Below, one piece after another: positions 44,868 to 54,114 of a stretch of DNA of 64,000 nt (position 1 is its first letter; every line of letters starts with the position of its first letter). The DNA comes from JBGTLU01 sp041743935 (GTDB lineage: Bacteria; Bacteroidota; Bacteroidia; Sphingobacteriales; Sphingobacteriaceae): NCBI GenBank assembly GCA_041743935.1, contig JBGTLU010000021.1:1-64000 (forward strand). Reading direction: 5' to 3'. Both the position numbers and the translations under genes were made by a program. The notes beneath the pieces were generated by a model that saw nothing but the letters and a program-made list of their open reading frames with translations, was not told the DNA's origin and searched no databases.

Positions 44868-45541
44868 TTACCTTCGCACCGATGTCATTATTAGCCCAAA
44901 TAAAAACACTTTTAATCAAGGAAGTAACCTTAGAATGGCGCTCTAAATATGCATTAAACGGCATGTTGGTGTACGTGATAGGAACAGTTTTTATTTGTTA
45001 TTTATCGTTCAGGCAAGTTAACCCTGCCATTTGGAACGCTTTGTTTTGGATCATTATGCTGTTTGCTTCTGTAAATGCAATTGCTAAAAGTTTTATGCAA
45101 GAAACTAAAGGCCGACAATTGTATTTTTATACCGTAGCTTCTCCAATTGCTATCATTTTATCCAAAATAATCTATAATTTTTTGTTGATGCTGGTACTTA
45201 GTAGTACGGCATTAATTATTTATACGGTAATTTTTAGTAACCCCATTGGCGACATGTTATTATACATCTTATCCGTTATATTAGGGGCACTTAGTTTTGC
45301 AACTGCATTTACTATGATATCAGCCATTGCATCTAAAGCCGGCAATAATGCCACACTCATGGCCATCTTGAGTTTTCCTGTTATCATCCCCTTATTGATA
45401 TTAATAATAAAACTAAGTAAGAATGCCATGGATGGTTTAGATAGATCGGTTAGTGCCGATGAATTGATAGCAATTTTAAGTGTAAATAGTATTGTAATTG
45501 CTATTTCTTTACTCTTATTTCCTTACCTTTGGCGCGAATAA
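44864..45541 (+). CDS. ccmB: heme exporter protein CcmB
   Basis: 225-residue inner membrane permease subunit of the cytochrome c maturation system. Six predicted spans follow the family start LLIKEVTLEWRSKYALNGML; FASVNAIAKSFMQETKGRQL is the conserved cytoplasmic loop. The ATG at 44864 overlaps the helicase stop; an ATG at 44882 (MSLLAQIK) is also possible and closer to the usual length. No ccmA ATPase is in the window. ccmC follows after 27 bases. Confidence 0.87.
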   Translation: MITFAPMSLLAQIKTLLIKEVTLEWRSKYALNGMLVYVIGTVFICYLSFRQVNPAIWNALFWIIMLFASVNAIAKSFMQETKGRQLYFYTVASPIAIILSKIIYNFLLMLVLSSTALIIYTVIFSNPIGDMLLYILSVILGALSFATAFTMISAIASKAGNNATLMAILSFPVIIPLLILIIKLSKNAMDGLDRSVSADELIAILSVNSIVIAISLLLFPYLWRE

Positions 45542-45568
45542 ATTATAGCAAAACCAAGTCGTATATAC

Positions 45569-46228
45569 ATGAAAAATAATTGGTGGAAAGCTCTTGCAAT
45601 CGTTTTAGTTTTTTACTCCATAGTAGGTGGATTATTATTTTACGTTCCAGCAAAGCCAATTCTTAACGAAACCATTCGTAATTTATATTTCCACGTTCCT
45701 ATGTGGTTTTCTATGATTATACTTTTCTTGATTTCGGTGATAAACAGCATTAAATATTTAAGAAGTAACAACGAAAATCACGATTTAAAAGCGGTTGAAA
45801 ATGTTAATGTGGGGATGATATTTGGAGTTCTTGGTTTACTTACCGGAATGATATGGGCAAAATACACCTGGGGCGAAGCATGGAGCAATGACCCAAAACA
45901 GAACGGCGCTGCCATTGCCATGCTAATTTATGCTGCTTATATTTTACTCAGAAACTCCATAGACGAAGAACAAAAAAGAGCCAGAATTAGCGCTATATAC
46001 AATATTTTTGCATTCCCCATCATGATTGTATTATTATTTATATTACCACGCATGACCGATTCTCTTCATCCCGGAAATGGTGGTAACCCCGGATTTAATG
46101 CCTATGATTTAGATGCATCTATGCGCTACGTATTTTATCCTGCTTGCATTGGTTGGATTTTATTTTCCGTTTGGATGGTCCAACTTCGATACAGAATTAG
46201 AAAAATTAATAATTTAACTACAAACTAA
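45569..46228 (+). CDS. ccmC: cytochrome c biogenesis protein CcmC
   Basis: 219-residue, six-span membrane protein of the heme-handling (WWD) family. The conserved tryptophan-rich loop reads YTWGEAWSNDPKQNGAA (about residues 110-126), flanked by external His residues (LYFHVPMW early; SLHPGN later) that ligate heme. It moves heme to CcmE. It lies 11 bases before the CcmD-like gene. Confidence 0.92.
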   Translation: MKNNWWKALAIVLVFYSIVGGLLFYVPAKPILNETIRNLYFHVPMWFSMIILFLISVINSIKYLRSNNENHDLKAVENVNVGMIFGVLGLLTGMIWAKYTWGEAWSNDPKQNGAAIAMLIYAAYILLRNSIDEEQKRARISAIYNIFAFPIMIVLLFILPRMTDSLHPGNGGNPGFNAYDLDASMRYVFYPACIGWILFSVWMVQLRYRIRKINNLTTN

Positions 46229-46239
46229 TACATTCACCT

Positions 46240-46455
46240 ATGCGAAAATTAGCATTGCTATTTTTATTTTCTTTTTTAGCTATCCAATTAAAAGCACAAG
46301 AATACACTGGGGGCATAGAAATGGCTACGGGTATGAGAAGCTCAGGCAAGATTTATGTAGTAGTAGCTACTATCGCCATTATTTTTGTGGGCTTAGTTTG
46401 GTATCTTATAACCTTAGACAAAAGAATATCTAACATTGAGAAAAAAGTTAAATAA
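46240..46455 (+). CDS. CcmD-like small membrane protein
   Basis: 71-residue protein. An N-terminal hydrophobic stretch resembling a signal peptide (RKLALLFLFSFLAIQLKAQE) is followed by a single transmembrane segment (about 39-59, YVVVATIAIIFVGLVWYLIT) and a short charged tail with DKRISNIEKKVK. This is the CcmD-family layout that holds CcmC, CcmE and CcmAB together. Position directly after ccmC supports the call. Confidence 0.8.
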   Translation: MRKLALLFLFSFLAIQLKAQEYTGGIEMATGMRSSGKIYVVVATIAIIFVGLVWYLITLDKRISNIEKKVK

Positions 46456-46635
46456 CTACATTTCTTCATGAAAGCTAAATAATCCAATATTTTAAACCGA
46501 AATTGATTTTAGTATAAAACTTCTTACAACAATTTATTTGTATCATTTAAATATTTCATTGAAACTTGTACTTATTATTTGAATAAATACGATTTTACCC
46601 TAACCCAATATTATTAACCCAATTGACCAGATTTT

Positions 46636-48072
46636 ATGGCAAAGAAAAATAAACTTAATGTACCACACGAGCATGGCTTTTTTGCTGATGTTAACAGTTA
46701 CTTTGATCAGGCTGCAGTTTTAACTAAAGTAGAAACACATCTGTTAGAAATGATTAAGCAATGTAATAGCGTATATCATTTTCAATTCCCTATCCGAAGA
46801 GGAAATAAATTAGAAGTATTACAGGCTTGGCGTGTGGAACACTCTCACCACAAATTACCAACTAAAGGTGGTATCCGTTATAGCGAGATGGTAAACCAAG
46901 ATGAGGTTATGGCATTGGCAGCTCTAATGACTTACAAGTGTGCCATTGTAAATGTGCCATTTGGTGGTGCAAAAGGTGGGGTTAAAATCAACCCTAGAAA
47001 TTATACAGTGGATGAATTAGAAAAAATTACACGCAGATATACATTTGAGCTAATAAAGAAAAATTTTATTGGACCAGCTATAGATGTACCGGCACCAGAT
47101 TACGGTACAGGCGAGAGAGAAATGGCTTGGATTGTAGATACTTATACAGCCTTTAATCCTTCTGTTTTAGATTCTAACGGTTGTGTTACCGGCAAACCTT
47201 TAGCTTTACATGGCATTGCTGGGCGCAGAGAAGCAACCGGACGTGGTGTGTTTTTCTCTATCCGCGAGTGTGTGGATGTTGCCGAAGACATGAAACGAAT
47301 TGGTTTAACGCCAGGCATTAAAGATAAACGAGTAATCGTACAAGGATTAGGAAATGTGGGCTACCATTCGGCAAAATTCTTACAAGAAGCAGGTGCTGTA
47401 ATTGTTGGTTTGTGTGAGTATGAAGGTTCTATATATAATTCAAAAGGACTAGACTTAGAAGAAGTGGTAAAACACAGAAAAGAAACAGGTTCTATTTTAA
47501 ACTTTAAAAATGCTAAGAGTTTTGCAAATAGCGCAGAAGGATTAGAACAAGAATGTGATATTTTGGTGCCTGCTGCATTAGAAAACCAAATTACAGAGAA
47601 CAACATAAAAAAGATAAAAGCTAAAATTATTGCAGAAGGAGCCAACGGACCTACAACCACAGATGCTGCATCTTATTTTGTGAAAAACAAGGGAATTATC
47701 ATTCCGGATATGTATTGTAATGCCGGTGGTGTAACTGTTTCTTACTTCGAGTGGTTAAAAAACTTATCGCATATTGCTTATGGCCGTATGGATAAACGTT
47801 ACGAAGAAAATTCTTCGGCCAATATGGTTGCCATGGTTGAAAAAATGACCGGTGTAACTTTAGCACCTGAGCAACGCAAATCCATTGTTAAAGGAGCAAC
47901 AGAACTAGAAATTGTAAACTCCGGATTGGAAGAAACCATGATAACAGCATACCACGATATTCGCGAAACTAAATTGCAAAACAAAAAAGTAGACAGTTTA
48001 CGTTTAGCTGCATATGTTCGTTCTATCGAAAAAATTGCAGTTTCTTACCAAAATCTGGGTATTTTCCCTTAA
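46636..48072 (+). CDS. gdhA: Glu/Leu/Phe/Val family dehydrogenase, probable glutamate dehydrogenase
   Basis: 478-residue hexameric amino acid dehydrogenase linking 2-oxoglutarate, ammonia and glutamate. The substrate segment HHKLPTKGGIRYSEMVNQDE and the catalytic PFGGAKGGVKINPR (about residues 114-127) are intact; DVPAPDYGTGEREMAW follows. The NAD(P) domain starts at about 235 with VIVQGLGNVGYHSAK. Cofactor preference cannot be fixed by eye. It has a 180-base upstream spacer with no clear promoter motif and a clean terminator downstream. Confidence 0.9.
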   Translation: MAKKNKLNVPHEHGFFADVNSYFDQAAVLTKVETHLLEMIKQCNSVYHFQFPIRRGNKLEVLQAWRVEHSHHKLPTKGGIRYSEMVNQDEVMALAALMTYKCAIVNVPFGGAKGGVKINPRNYTVDELEKITRRYTFELIKKNFIGPAIDVPAPDYGTGEREMAWIVDTYTAFNPSVLDSNGCVTGKPLALHGIAGRREATGRGVFFSIRECVDVAEDMKRIGLTPGIKDKRVIVQGLGNVGYHSAKFLQEAGAVIVGLCEYEGSIYNSKGLDLEEVVKHRKETGSILNFKNAKSFANSAEGLEQECDILVPAALENQITENNIKKIKAKIIAEGANGPTTTDAASYFVKNKGIIIPDMYCNAGGVTVSYFEWLKNLSHIAYGRMDKRYEENSSANMVAMVEKMTGVTLAPEQRKSIVKGATELEIVNSGLEETMITAYHDIRETKLQNKKVDSLRLAAYVRSIEKIAVSYQNLGIFP

Positions 48073-48092
48073 AATAAATTACTTAAAAGCAT

Positions 48093-48125
48093 AATCCTCT
48101 ACCAAAAAGTAGAGGATTTTTTGTT
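48093..48125 (+). terminator. terminator of the glutamate dehydrogenase gene
   Basis: Ten-base-pair stem AATCCTCTAC (48093-48102) with 48109-48118, 6-base loop, followed by a T-rich run. Confidence 0.92.
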
Positions 48126-48231
48126 TAACGTCATTATAATATCAAAAAAGAAAAAGGATAATTTGTAATAACTCCGCTTGAATATCAACCTAAATAAATA
48201 TTTTTAGCAACACTATCTAATCTTATAGACA

Positions 48232-50037
48232 TTGAAAAAAACTGGATTTATCTTCCTTTTGATTTTTTTTTGTAAAACTTATTTAGTTGCCCAAACTACA
48301 TCTGATAGTTTATTGAACTTGATGAATAGTAATCATCCTTACAATGAATATATAGCAGAACTCACCCAACTATTTACCGGATACGCTATTCTTAAAGATT
48401 TTGACAAACTCATAGAAGTTGGAACAGTTGCCCTAAAGAAAGCCGAAGAAAATAAAGATACCTTAGCCATAGCCATCATCACCAGAGCCATTGGTATTGG
48501 GAATTATTTCAAGGGAAATTATAATATAGCGGCTAAGCATTACCTTAAAGCAATTTCTTTATTAAGCCAATTTAACGATGTAAATCAATTAGCTATTACC
48601 TATAATGAAATGGGTAAGCTGTATCGCAAAACCAAAGACTACCCACGTTCCTTGCGTTACTATGATTTGGCTTACAAAATATACATCGATACGGAAGATA
48701 TTATTGGTCAAGGAACTATTTTAAACGAATCGGGGGTGGTGTATGAATACATGCAAAATTACGATGAAGCATTAAACCGCTACCAAGCATCTTTAAAATT
48801 TGCAGAAGAACTAAAGGAGGAAATAGGCATTTCGTATTCCAAAAGTTTTATAGCAGGTGTTTATTTAATCCAAAAGAAATATAGTGAAGCAGAAAAACTA
48901 TTTTTAGATGTAATAGCCATTAGAGAAAGAATGAACGATCAGTTTGGGTTAACTTTTGCATATGGTAATTTGGGTAAATTATATTCAGAAAAAGGAGATT
49001 ATGCTAAAGCTGAGCAGGGGTTATTAAAGTCATTAGCTATTGCCGAGCGCATGAATTATACTGAGCAAAAAGCAAATTTATATTTTGATTTAGTGAAAGT
49101 ATACGAGCGCAAAGGCGATTTTAAAGGAGCTTACACCTACTATCAGCAAAACCGGAGCATTGTAGATAGTTTGTTTAGTGTGCAAAAAGCCAAACAAATT
49201 GAAGAACTGAATGCCATCTATGAAACGGCACAAAAAGAACAACTTATAAAAGAACAAGAATTTGCTATAAATAGGCAGCGTTATCTTCTTTTTGGCAGTA
49301 TTGGTCTTTTTGTTTTTGTGGGATTTATTGCTTTTACCCAGTATAAACGCTACCGCTATAAACAAGCAATTGCTTTGCAAACCGAGATAAATAAACAACA
49401 AAACTTAGCTACTAAAGCGGTCTTAATTGCCGAAGAAAAAGAAAGAGAACGAATTGCAAAAGATTTACACGATGGGGTAGGCCAGTTAATGAGTGCAGCC
49501 AAAATTAATTTATCCGTTTTAGAATCTGAATTAGAAATTAATTCTGAAGACCAAAAATTAGCCATGGAGCTTACCATGCAGTTGATTGACGAAAGTTGTG
49601 CCGAAGTACGAGCCGTTTCGCATAATTTAATGCCCAATGCATTACTCAAAAATGGGTTAGTTACGGCTATTAAATCCTTCATAAATAAAGTAGATAAAAG
49701 GGCATTAAAAATTGATTTACAACTAAAAGGTTTAGAAAAACGCTTAGAACCCAACACCGAATCTGTATTGTACAGAGTAATTCAGGAATGTATAAATAAT
49801 GTAATAAAACATGCTGTTGCAACCGAAATGACCATACATTTAGAGTGGACAAACACACTATTTATCGCTTTTATTTCCGATAACGGGAAAGGTTTTGAAA
49901 TGAAAAATGTAAAAGCAAATGAAGGTATCGGCTTAAATAACATCCGAAGTAGGGTAGAGTTTCTAAAGGGACAATTACACTATACCACTTCACTCGGAAA
50001 CGGCACAAAAGTGAATATTCGGGTGCCCGTTGGGTAA
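48232..50037 (+). CDS. TPR-containing sensor histidine kinase (NarX/HisKA_3 type), orphan
   Basis: 601-residue membrane kinase. Signal-peptide-like N terminus (1-20), then about eight tetratricopeptide repeats (about 60-300, motifs such as YYDLAYKIYIDT and AYGNLGKLYSEKGDYAKAE), a transmembrane segment near 352-370, a coiled coil, and a HisKA_3/HATPase_c module. The phospho-acceptor is His413 in ERIAKDLHDGVGQ; NNVIKHA and DNGKGFEM are the ATP-binding boxes. The start is TTG at 48232; no ATG fits. No response regulator is in the window, so the partner is unknown. It is 70 bases upstream of the DUF3857 pair. Confidence 0.88.
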   Translation: MKKTGFIFLLIFFCKTYLVAQTTSDSLLNLMNSNHPYNEYIAELTQLFTGYAILKDFDKLIEVGTVALKKAEENKDTLAIAIITRAIGIGNYFKGNYNIAAKHYLKAISLLSQFNDVNQLAITYNEMGKLYRKTKDYPRSLRYYDLAYKIYIDTEDIIGQGTILNESGVVYEYMQNYDEALNRYQASLKFAEELKEEIGISYSKSFIAGVYLIQKKYSEAEKLFLDVIAIRERMNDQFGLTFAYGNLGKLYSEKGDYAKAEQGLLKSLAIAERMNYTEQKANLYFDLVKVYERKGDFKGAYTYYQQNRSIVDSLFSVQKAKQIEELNAIYETAQKEQLIKEQEFAINRQRYLLFGSIGLFVFVGFIAFTQYKRYRYKQAIALQTEINKQQNLATKAVLIAEEKERERIAKDLHDGVGQLMSAAKINLSVLESELEINSEDQKLAMELTMQLIDESCAEVRAVSHNLMPNALLKNGLVTAIKSFINKVDKRALKIDLQLKGLEKRLEPNTESVLYRVIQECINNVIKHAVATEMTIHLEWTNTLFIAFISDNGKGFEMKNVKANEGIGLNNIRSRVEFLKGQLHYTTSLGNGTKVNIRVPVG

Positions 50038-50107
50038 AGTTTTTTTTGTCATTTTTATTTTACAATTCCTGTATTTTTTTAATATTTGACTAATCAACCA
50101 AACTAAT

Positions 50108-52075
50108 ATGAAAAATATAGCTCTCCTTCTATCCTTTTTCTTAATTCCTTTTTTAGTATTATCTCAAACAAAAACCGAAAAATTTGGTAAAATAGATCCT
50201 AAATGGTTCGAAATGCAGAAATACGATAAAGACACTTCTACTGCTGCCGTTATTTTATTTGATGTAGGTTCTACAAGTTTTACTATTACAACAGATGGCT
50301 CGCCTCGTATAAGACATGATAGACATAAACGAATAAAAATATTTAATAGCACTGGATACGATGCTGCTGATTTTTCTATCCCATATTATCGTCCTGTCAA
50401 CGCTTCAACCAAGGATGAAGTTACCGCCATTAAAGCAGTTACTTATCATTTAGAAAATGGTAAACAAGTAGAATTTAAGGTAGATAACAAATCTATTTTT
50501 GATGAAAAACTTTCTGACTTTTATCGACAGAAAAAATTTACTCTACCTAATTTAAAAGAGGGTTGCATAGTAGAGGTTTCTTATACTTACTACACCGAAT
50601 TTATATCTGAATACGTTCCTTGGTATTTTCAGAGTGAATATCCCACCATTTATTCAGAATATAATGCTACCATGATTGAAGTATTCGATTATAAGCAGTT
50701 TCAGCGCGGTTATGTTCGCTTATCTAGTAGTACCAAGGTAGATAGAAGAGAGAATTTAACGGCAGGTCTGTCGGTTGGGGCATCTACGTATCAATGGACT
50801 GCCGATCATGTTCCGGCATTTAAAGACGAAAGTTTTATAACCACCCGCGAAGATTATATCACCAAAATGGTGTTTGAACTTACCGCAACAAATTATCCAA
50901 ATCAAGGATACAGGCCCATTGCTAATAATTGGCAACAGGTTAGCAAGTTATTAATGGAAAGAGATCGGTTTGGTTTACAATTTACTCGTTCTGGTTTTCT
51001 GAAAGATGTAGCAAGCAATTTAAAATCAAAGAATACCGATTCAACGGAGTTGGCAAAGGCAATATATACTTACATTCAAGATTACATGACTTGGAATCAA
51101 TTTAACTCATTATATGTCGAAACTACTTTAAAAGCAGCATACGATAAAAAAATTGGCAATGCTGCAGATATTAATTTACTTCTGATGGTTTTATTACGCG
51201 AAGCAGGTTTTGATGCAAAACCGGTCATCTTAAGTACAAGAGCCAACGGTAAACCATCCATTGGTGCCCCACTAATTCAACAATATAATTATGTGCTAAC
51301 AGCCATTAAACTCGAAAATAAATTAGTGTTATTAGATGCGAGCAACAAATACTTAGCCTTTGGTCGAATTCCTAAAAAAACACTAAATGGTACAGGGTAT
51401 TTAATGATTGAAGGTGGCGTTATGCCTGTTAATTTAATGTCTTTCGCTCCGCTGGATAGAGATGTATCCTCCGCACAATTAACTTTAGCTAAAAATGGAA
51501 TCATTTCGGGTAAATTCTCCAATGCTCTCGATGGTGATTATGGCGAAGGGTTTAGGAGAGCAAATTACAATAAGAAAATAGAAGATATTGAGATAGATTT
51601 AAAAGCGAATGCATTTAAGGATTATGAAATTTCAAATTTGGAGCTAAATAACTTATCGGACATCAATTTAACTCCATCTTTTAATTTAGATATATCTATG
51701 GGCGAAGAGAATGTAGACATTATTTATATAAATCCAATGCTTACTGAAGGAATTACTAAAAATCCATTTGTTGCCGAAAGTAGAGTTTATCCAGTAGATT
51801 ATGGTGCTCCATTCGAGAGGTATCACGTGTTTACATTAGTACTACCAGATAACTATAAATTGGATGAAATACCAAAAAATATTAACGTACAAACCCCGGA
51901 TAGAAGTGCCAGATTTACATATTCTGTTGGCATGGTAGATAATAAGATTCAAATAATGTCGAGAGTAAATATTACTAAATCTTTATTTAATACTGCTGAA
52001 TATAAGGATTTAAGAGAATTTTATAATCAAGTTGTAGCTAAGCATCAAGAGCAAATTGTTTTAAAACGTAAATAA
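50108..52075 (+). CDS. DUF3857 transglutaminase-like protein, catalytic residues lost
   Basis: 655-residue exported protein with signal peptide (1-19, ending VLSQ). An N-terminal DUF3857 beta domain (about 60-270) precedes a transglutaminase-like fold. At the catalytic positions it has Ala352 instead of Cys (KIGNAADINLLL) and Tyr395 instead of His (QYNYVLTAI); Asp410 remains. It is therefore probably inactive as an enzyme. It lies 7 bases before a paralogue that keeps Cys and His, and the two are surely co-expressed. Confidence 0.85.
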   Translation: MKNIALLLSFFLIPFLVLSQTKTEKFGKIDPKWFEMQKYDKDTSTAAVILFDVGSTSFTITTDGSPRIRHDRHKRIKIFNSTGYDAADFSIPYYRPVNASTKDEVTAIKAVTYHLENGKQVEFKVDNKSIFDEKLSDFYRQKKFTLPNLKEGCIVEVSYTYYTEFISEYVPWYFQSEYPTIYSEYNATMIEVFDYKQFQRGYVRLSSSTKVDRRENLTAGLSVGASTYQWTADHVPAFKDESFITTREDYITKMVFELTATNYPNQGYRPIANNWQQVSKLLMERDRFGLQFTRSGFLKDVASNLKSKNTDSTELAKAIYTYIQDYMTWNQFNSLYVETTLKAAYDKKIGNAADINLLLMVLLREAGFDAKPVILSTRANGKPSIGAPLIQQYNYVLTAIKLENKLVLLDASNKYLAFGRIPKKTLNGTGYLMIEGGVMPVNLMSFAPLDRDVSSAQLTLAKNGIISGKFSNALDGDYGEGFRRANYNKKIEDIEIDLKANAFKDYEISNLELNNLSDINLTPSFNLDISMGEENVDIIYINPMLTEGITKNPFVAESRVYPVDYGAPFERYHVFTLVLPDNYKLDEIPKNINVQTPDRSARFTYSVGMVDNKIQIMSRVNITKSLFNTAEYKDLREFYNQVVAKHQEQIVLKRK

Positions 52076-52082
52076 TTAAGCA

Positions 52083-53975
52083 ATGAGAATCGTCTGTCTT
52101 TTGGTTGTATTCATCCAAGTTAGTTTTTTCGGCTTTGCTCAAAATTATGCTGTAAGCCAAATTTCTAAAAACTTATTAGAAAATGCCAATGTGGTGGTAA
52201 GGGTTTACGATGAAGTGTATCAGGTACAAAGCAAATCTCAAGCAAGTCATAAACGAAAAATTGTGAGAACACTTTTAAACAGTAATGCCAAAGATTTTTC
52301 GGATGTTGTGGTATATTATAATAAACTAAATACTATAAAAAGTTTTCAGGCATCCATGTATGATGCAGATGGTAAATTGATAAAAAAATCTAAAAACTCT
52401 GATGTAAGAGATTTCAGTGCAAACACATCATCCTTAATGGATGATAGTAGAGTAAAAGTTATTTCCTTTACCATTACAAACTATCCGGTTACCATAGAAT
52501 ATGAGGTAGAGTATGACGATAGAAATTTATTGTTTTACCCAAGATGGGTCCCACAACCAATGGTGGCATATTCTGTAGAAAATAGCAGATTTACTATAAG
52601 TTCTCCGTCCGGTTTACCAATACGATATAAAGCGTTAAATTTACCTGAACCAATCATTTCGGATAATAAGGGTAATGCCACACATAGCTGGCAGGTAACA
52701 AATATGGCGGCATTACAATTAGAACCATTTGCCCCTTATTACCACGAACGCTATCCGGTACTTTATACTGCTGCAACCTATTTTCAGGTACAAGGTTATG
52801 ATGGCGATTTATCTACATGGGAGTCATTTGCTCGCTGGAATTATGAATTGAATAAGGGAAGATTAGATTTACCGGATAACATTAAATCTAAAGTAGATGA
52901 ATTAATTGCTGGTATAAATAACGATCCAGAAAAAATCAAGATACTGTATAATTATCTACAACAAACCACCAGATACATTAGCGTGCAATTGGGTATTGGT
53001 GGATGGCAAACTTTTGATGCAAAATATGTTGCCGAAAGAAAATACGGTGATTGTAAAGCATTAACCAATTACATGATGGCTCTGTTAGCGCATGCTAATA
53101 TTAAATCCTATTATTCATTGATTAGAGCCGGTGAAAACGAAGAACCATTTGTAGAAGATTTTCCGCATAGTGCTTTTAATCATGTTATTTTAGCAATTCC
53201 TGTAAAATCTGATACCATTTGGTTAGAATGTACTAGTCAGCAAGTTCTACCCGGATATTTAGGCTCATTTACCGGAAACAGAAAAGCTTTATTAGTAACA
53301 GAAAATGGAGGTAAATTAGTAAACACCCCGAGTTATACTGCTAAAGACAATTCCCTAAGTAGGAGTATAAAAGTTACTTTTAATGAAGATGGTACTGCAC
53401 TTGCCAACATACAATCGTTGTATACTGGTATTATGCAAGATAGACTATGGGTTATGGTAAAAACTAATCCTAATGAAGAATTAAGAAAAAACCTGATAGA
53501 AAGATTAAACCTACCAAGCAGCATAATCCAATCTTTCGGATACGAAACCATTGCAGATGATATTCCTAAAGTTTTAGAAAAAGCACAATTACAATTAAAT
53601 AAATATGCCACCATTACCGGCAAACGTTTTAGTATACAATTAAACATGCTTTCTAGAATGAATTTTGTTCCTAGGGCAGTTGCTAACAGAACACAGCCCA
53701 TTCGGTTGAGAAATGCGTTTAATTATACTGATACTATAATTTATACCATCCCTGCTGGTTATAGTTTAGAATCTAAACCTCAAAATACCAATATAAAAAC
53801 AGAGTTTGGAGATTATATTTCTGATATAACAATTAAGAATAACCAAATTATATACAGAAGAACTTTTAGCATGCATATTGGTAAATTTGGTGCAGAAAAA
53901 TATACAGATCTAGTTAATTTCTATTCCAATATCTCAAAAGCAGATAATGCCAGAGTAGTGCTAGTAAAGCAATAG
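52083..53975 (+). CDS. DUF3857 transglutaminase-like protein, catalytic residues kept
   Basis: 630-residue exported paralogue of the preceding gene, signal peptide 1-19 (ending GFAQ). DUF3857 covers about 50-240; the transglutaminase-like core retains Cys324 (KYGDCKALTNYM) and His367 (FNHVILAIP), with Glu382 where Asp is usual (WLECTSQ). It could crosslink or hydrolyse peptides in the periplasm; the substrate is unknown. It forms a two-gene unit with the degenerate copy. Confidence 0.86.
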   Translation: MRIVCLLVVFIQVSFFGFAQNYAVSQISKNLLENANVVVRVYDEVYQVQSKSQASHKRKIVRTLLNSNAKDFSDVVVYYNKLNTIKSFQASMYDADGKLIKKSKNSDVRDFSANTSSLMDDSRVKVISFTITNYPVTIEYEVEYDDRNLLFYPRWVPQPMVAYSVENSRFTISSPSGLPIRYKALNLPEPIISDNKGNATHSWQVTNMAALQLEPFAPYYHERYPVLYTAATYFQVQGYDGDLSTWESFARWNYELNKGRLDLPDNIKSKVDELIAGINNDPEKIKILYNYLQQTTRYISVQLGIGGWQTFDAKYVAERKYGDCKALTNYMMALLAHANIKSYYSLIRAGENEEPFVEDFPHSAFNHVILAIPVKSDTIWLECTSQQVLPGYLGSFTGNRKALLVTENGGKLVNTPSYTAKDNSLSRSIKVTFNEDGTALANIQSLYTGIMQDRLWVMVKTNPNEELRKNLIERLNLPSSIIQSFGYETIADDIPKVLEKAQLQLNKYATITGKRFSIQLNMLSRMNFVPRAVANRTQPIRLRNAFNYTDTIIYTIPAGYSLESKPQNTNIKTEFGDYISDITIKNNQIIYRRTFSMHIGKFGAEKYTDLVNFYSNISKADNARVVLVKQ

Positions 53976-54114
53976 TATTTTAGTAGTTGGTTTGGATAAA
54001 ACGTTACTCATCGTGTTAATGCAGGCATAGATTTTACGTTATCTATCGACCTAAAAAAAATTAGGGGCAGAATTTTTTAAGCTGACAATAGTTGCCTATT
54101 TTAGAAACGCAAAC

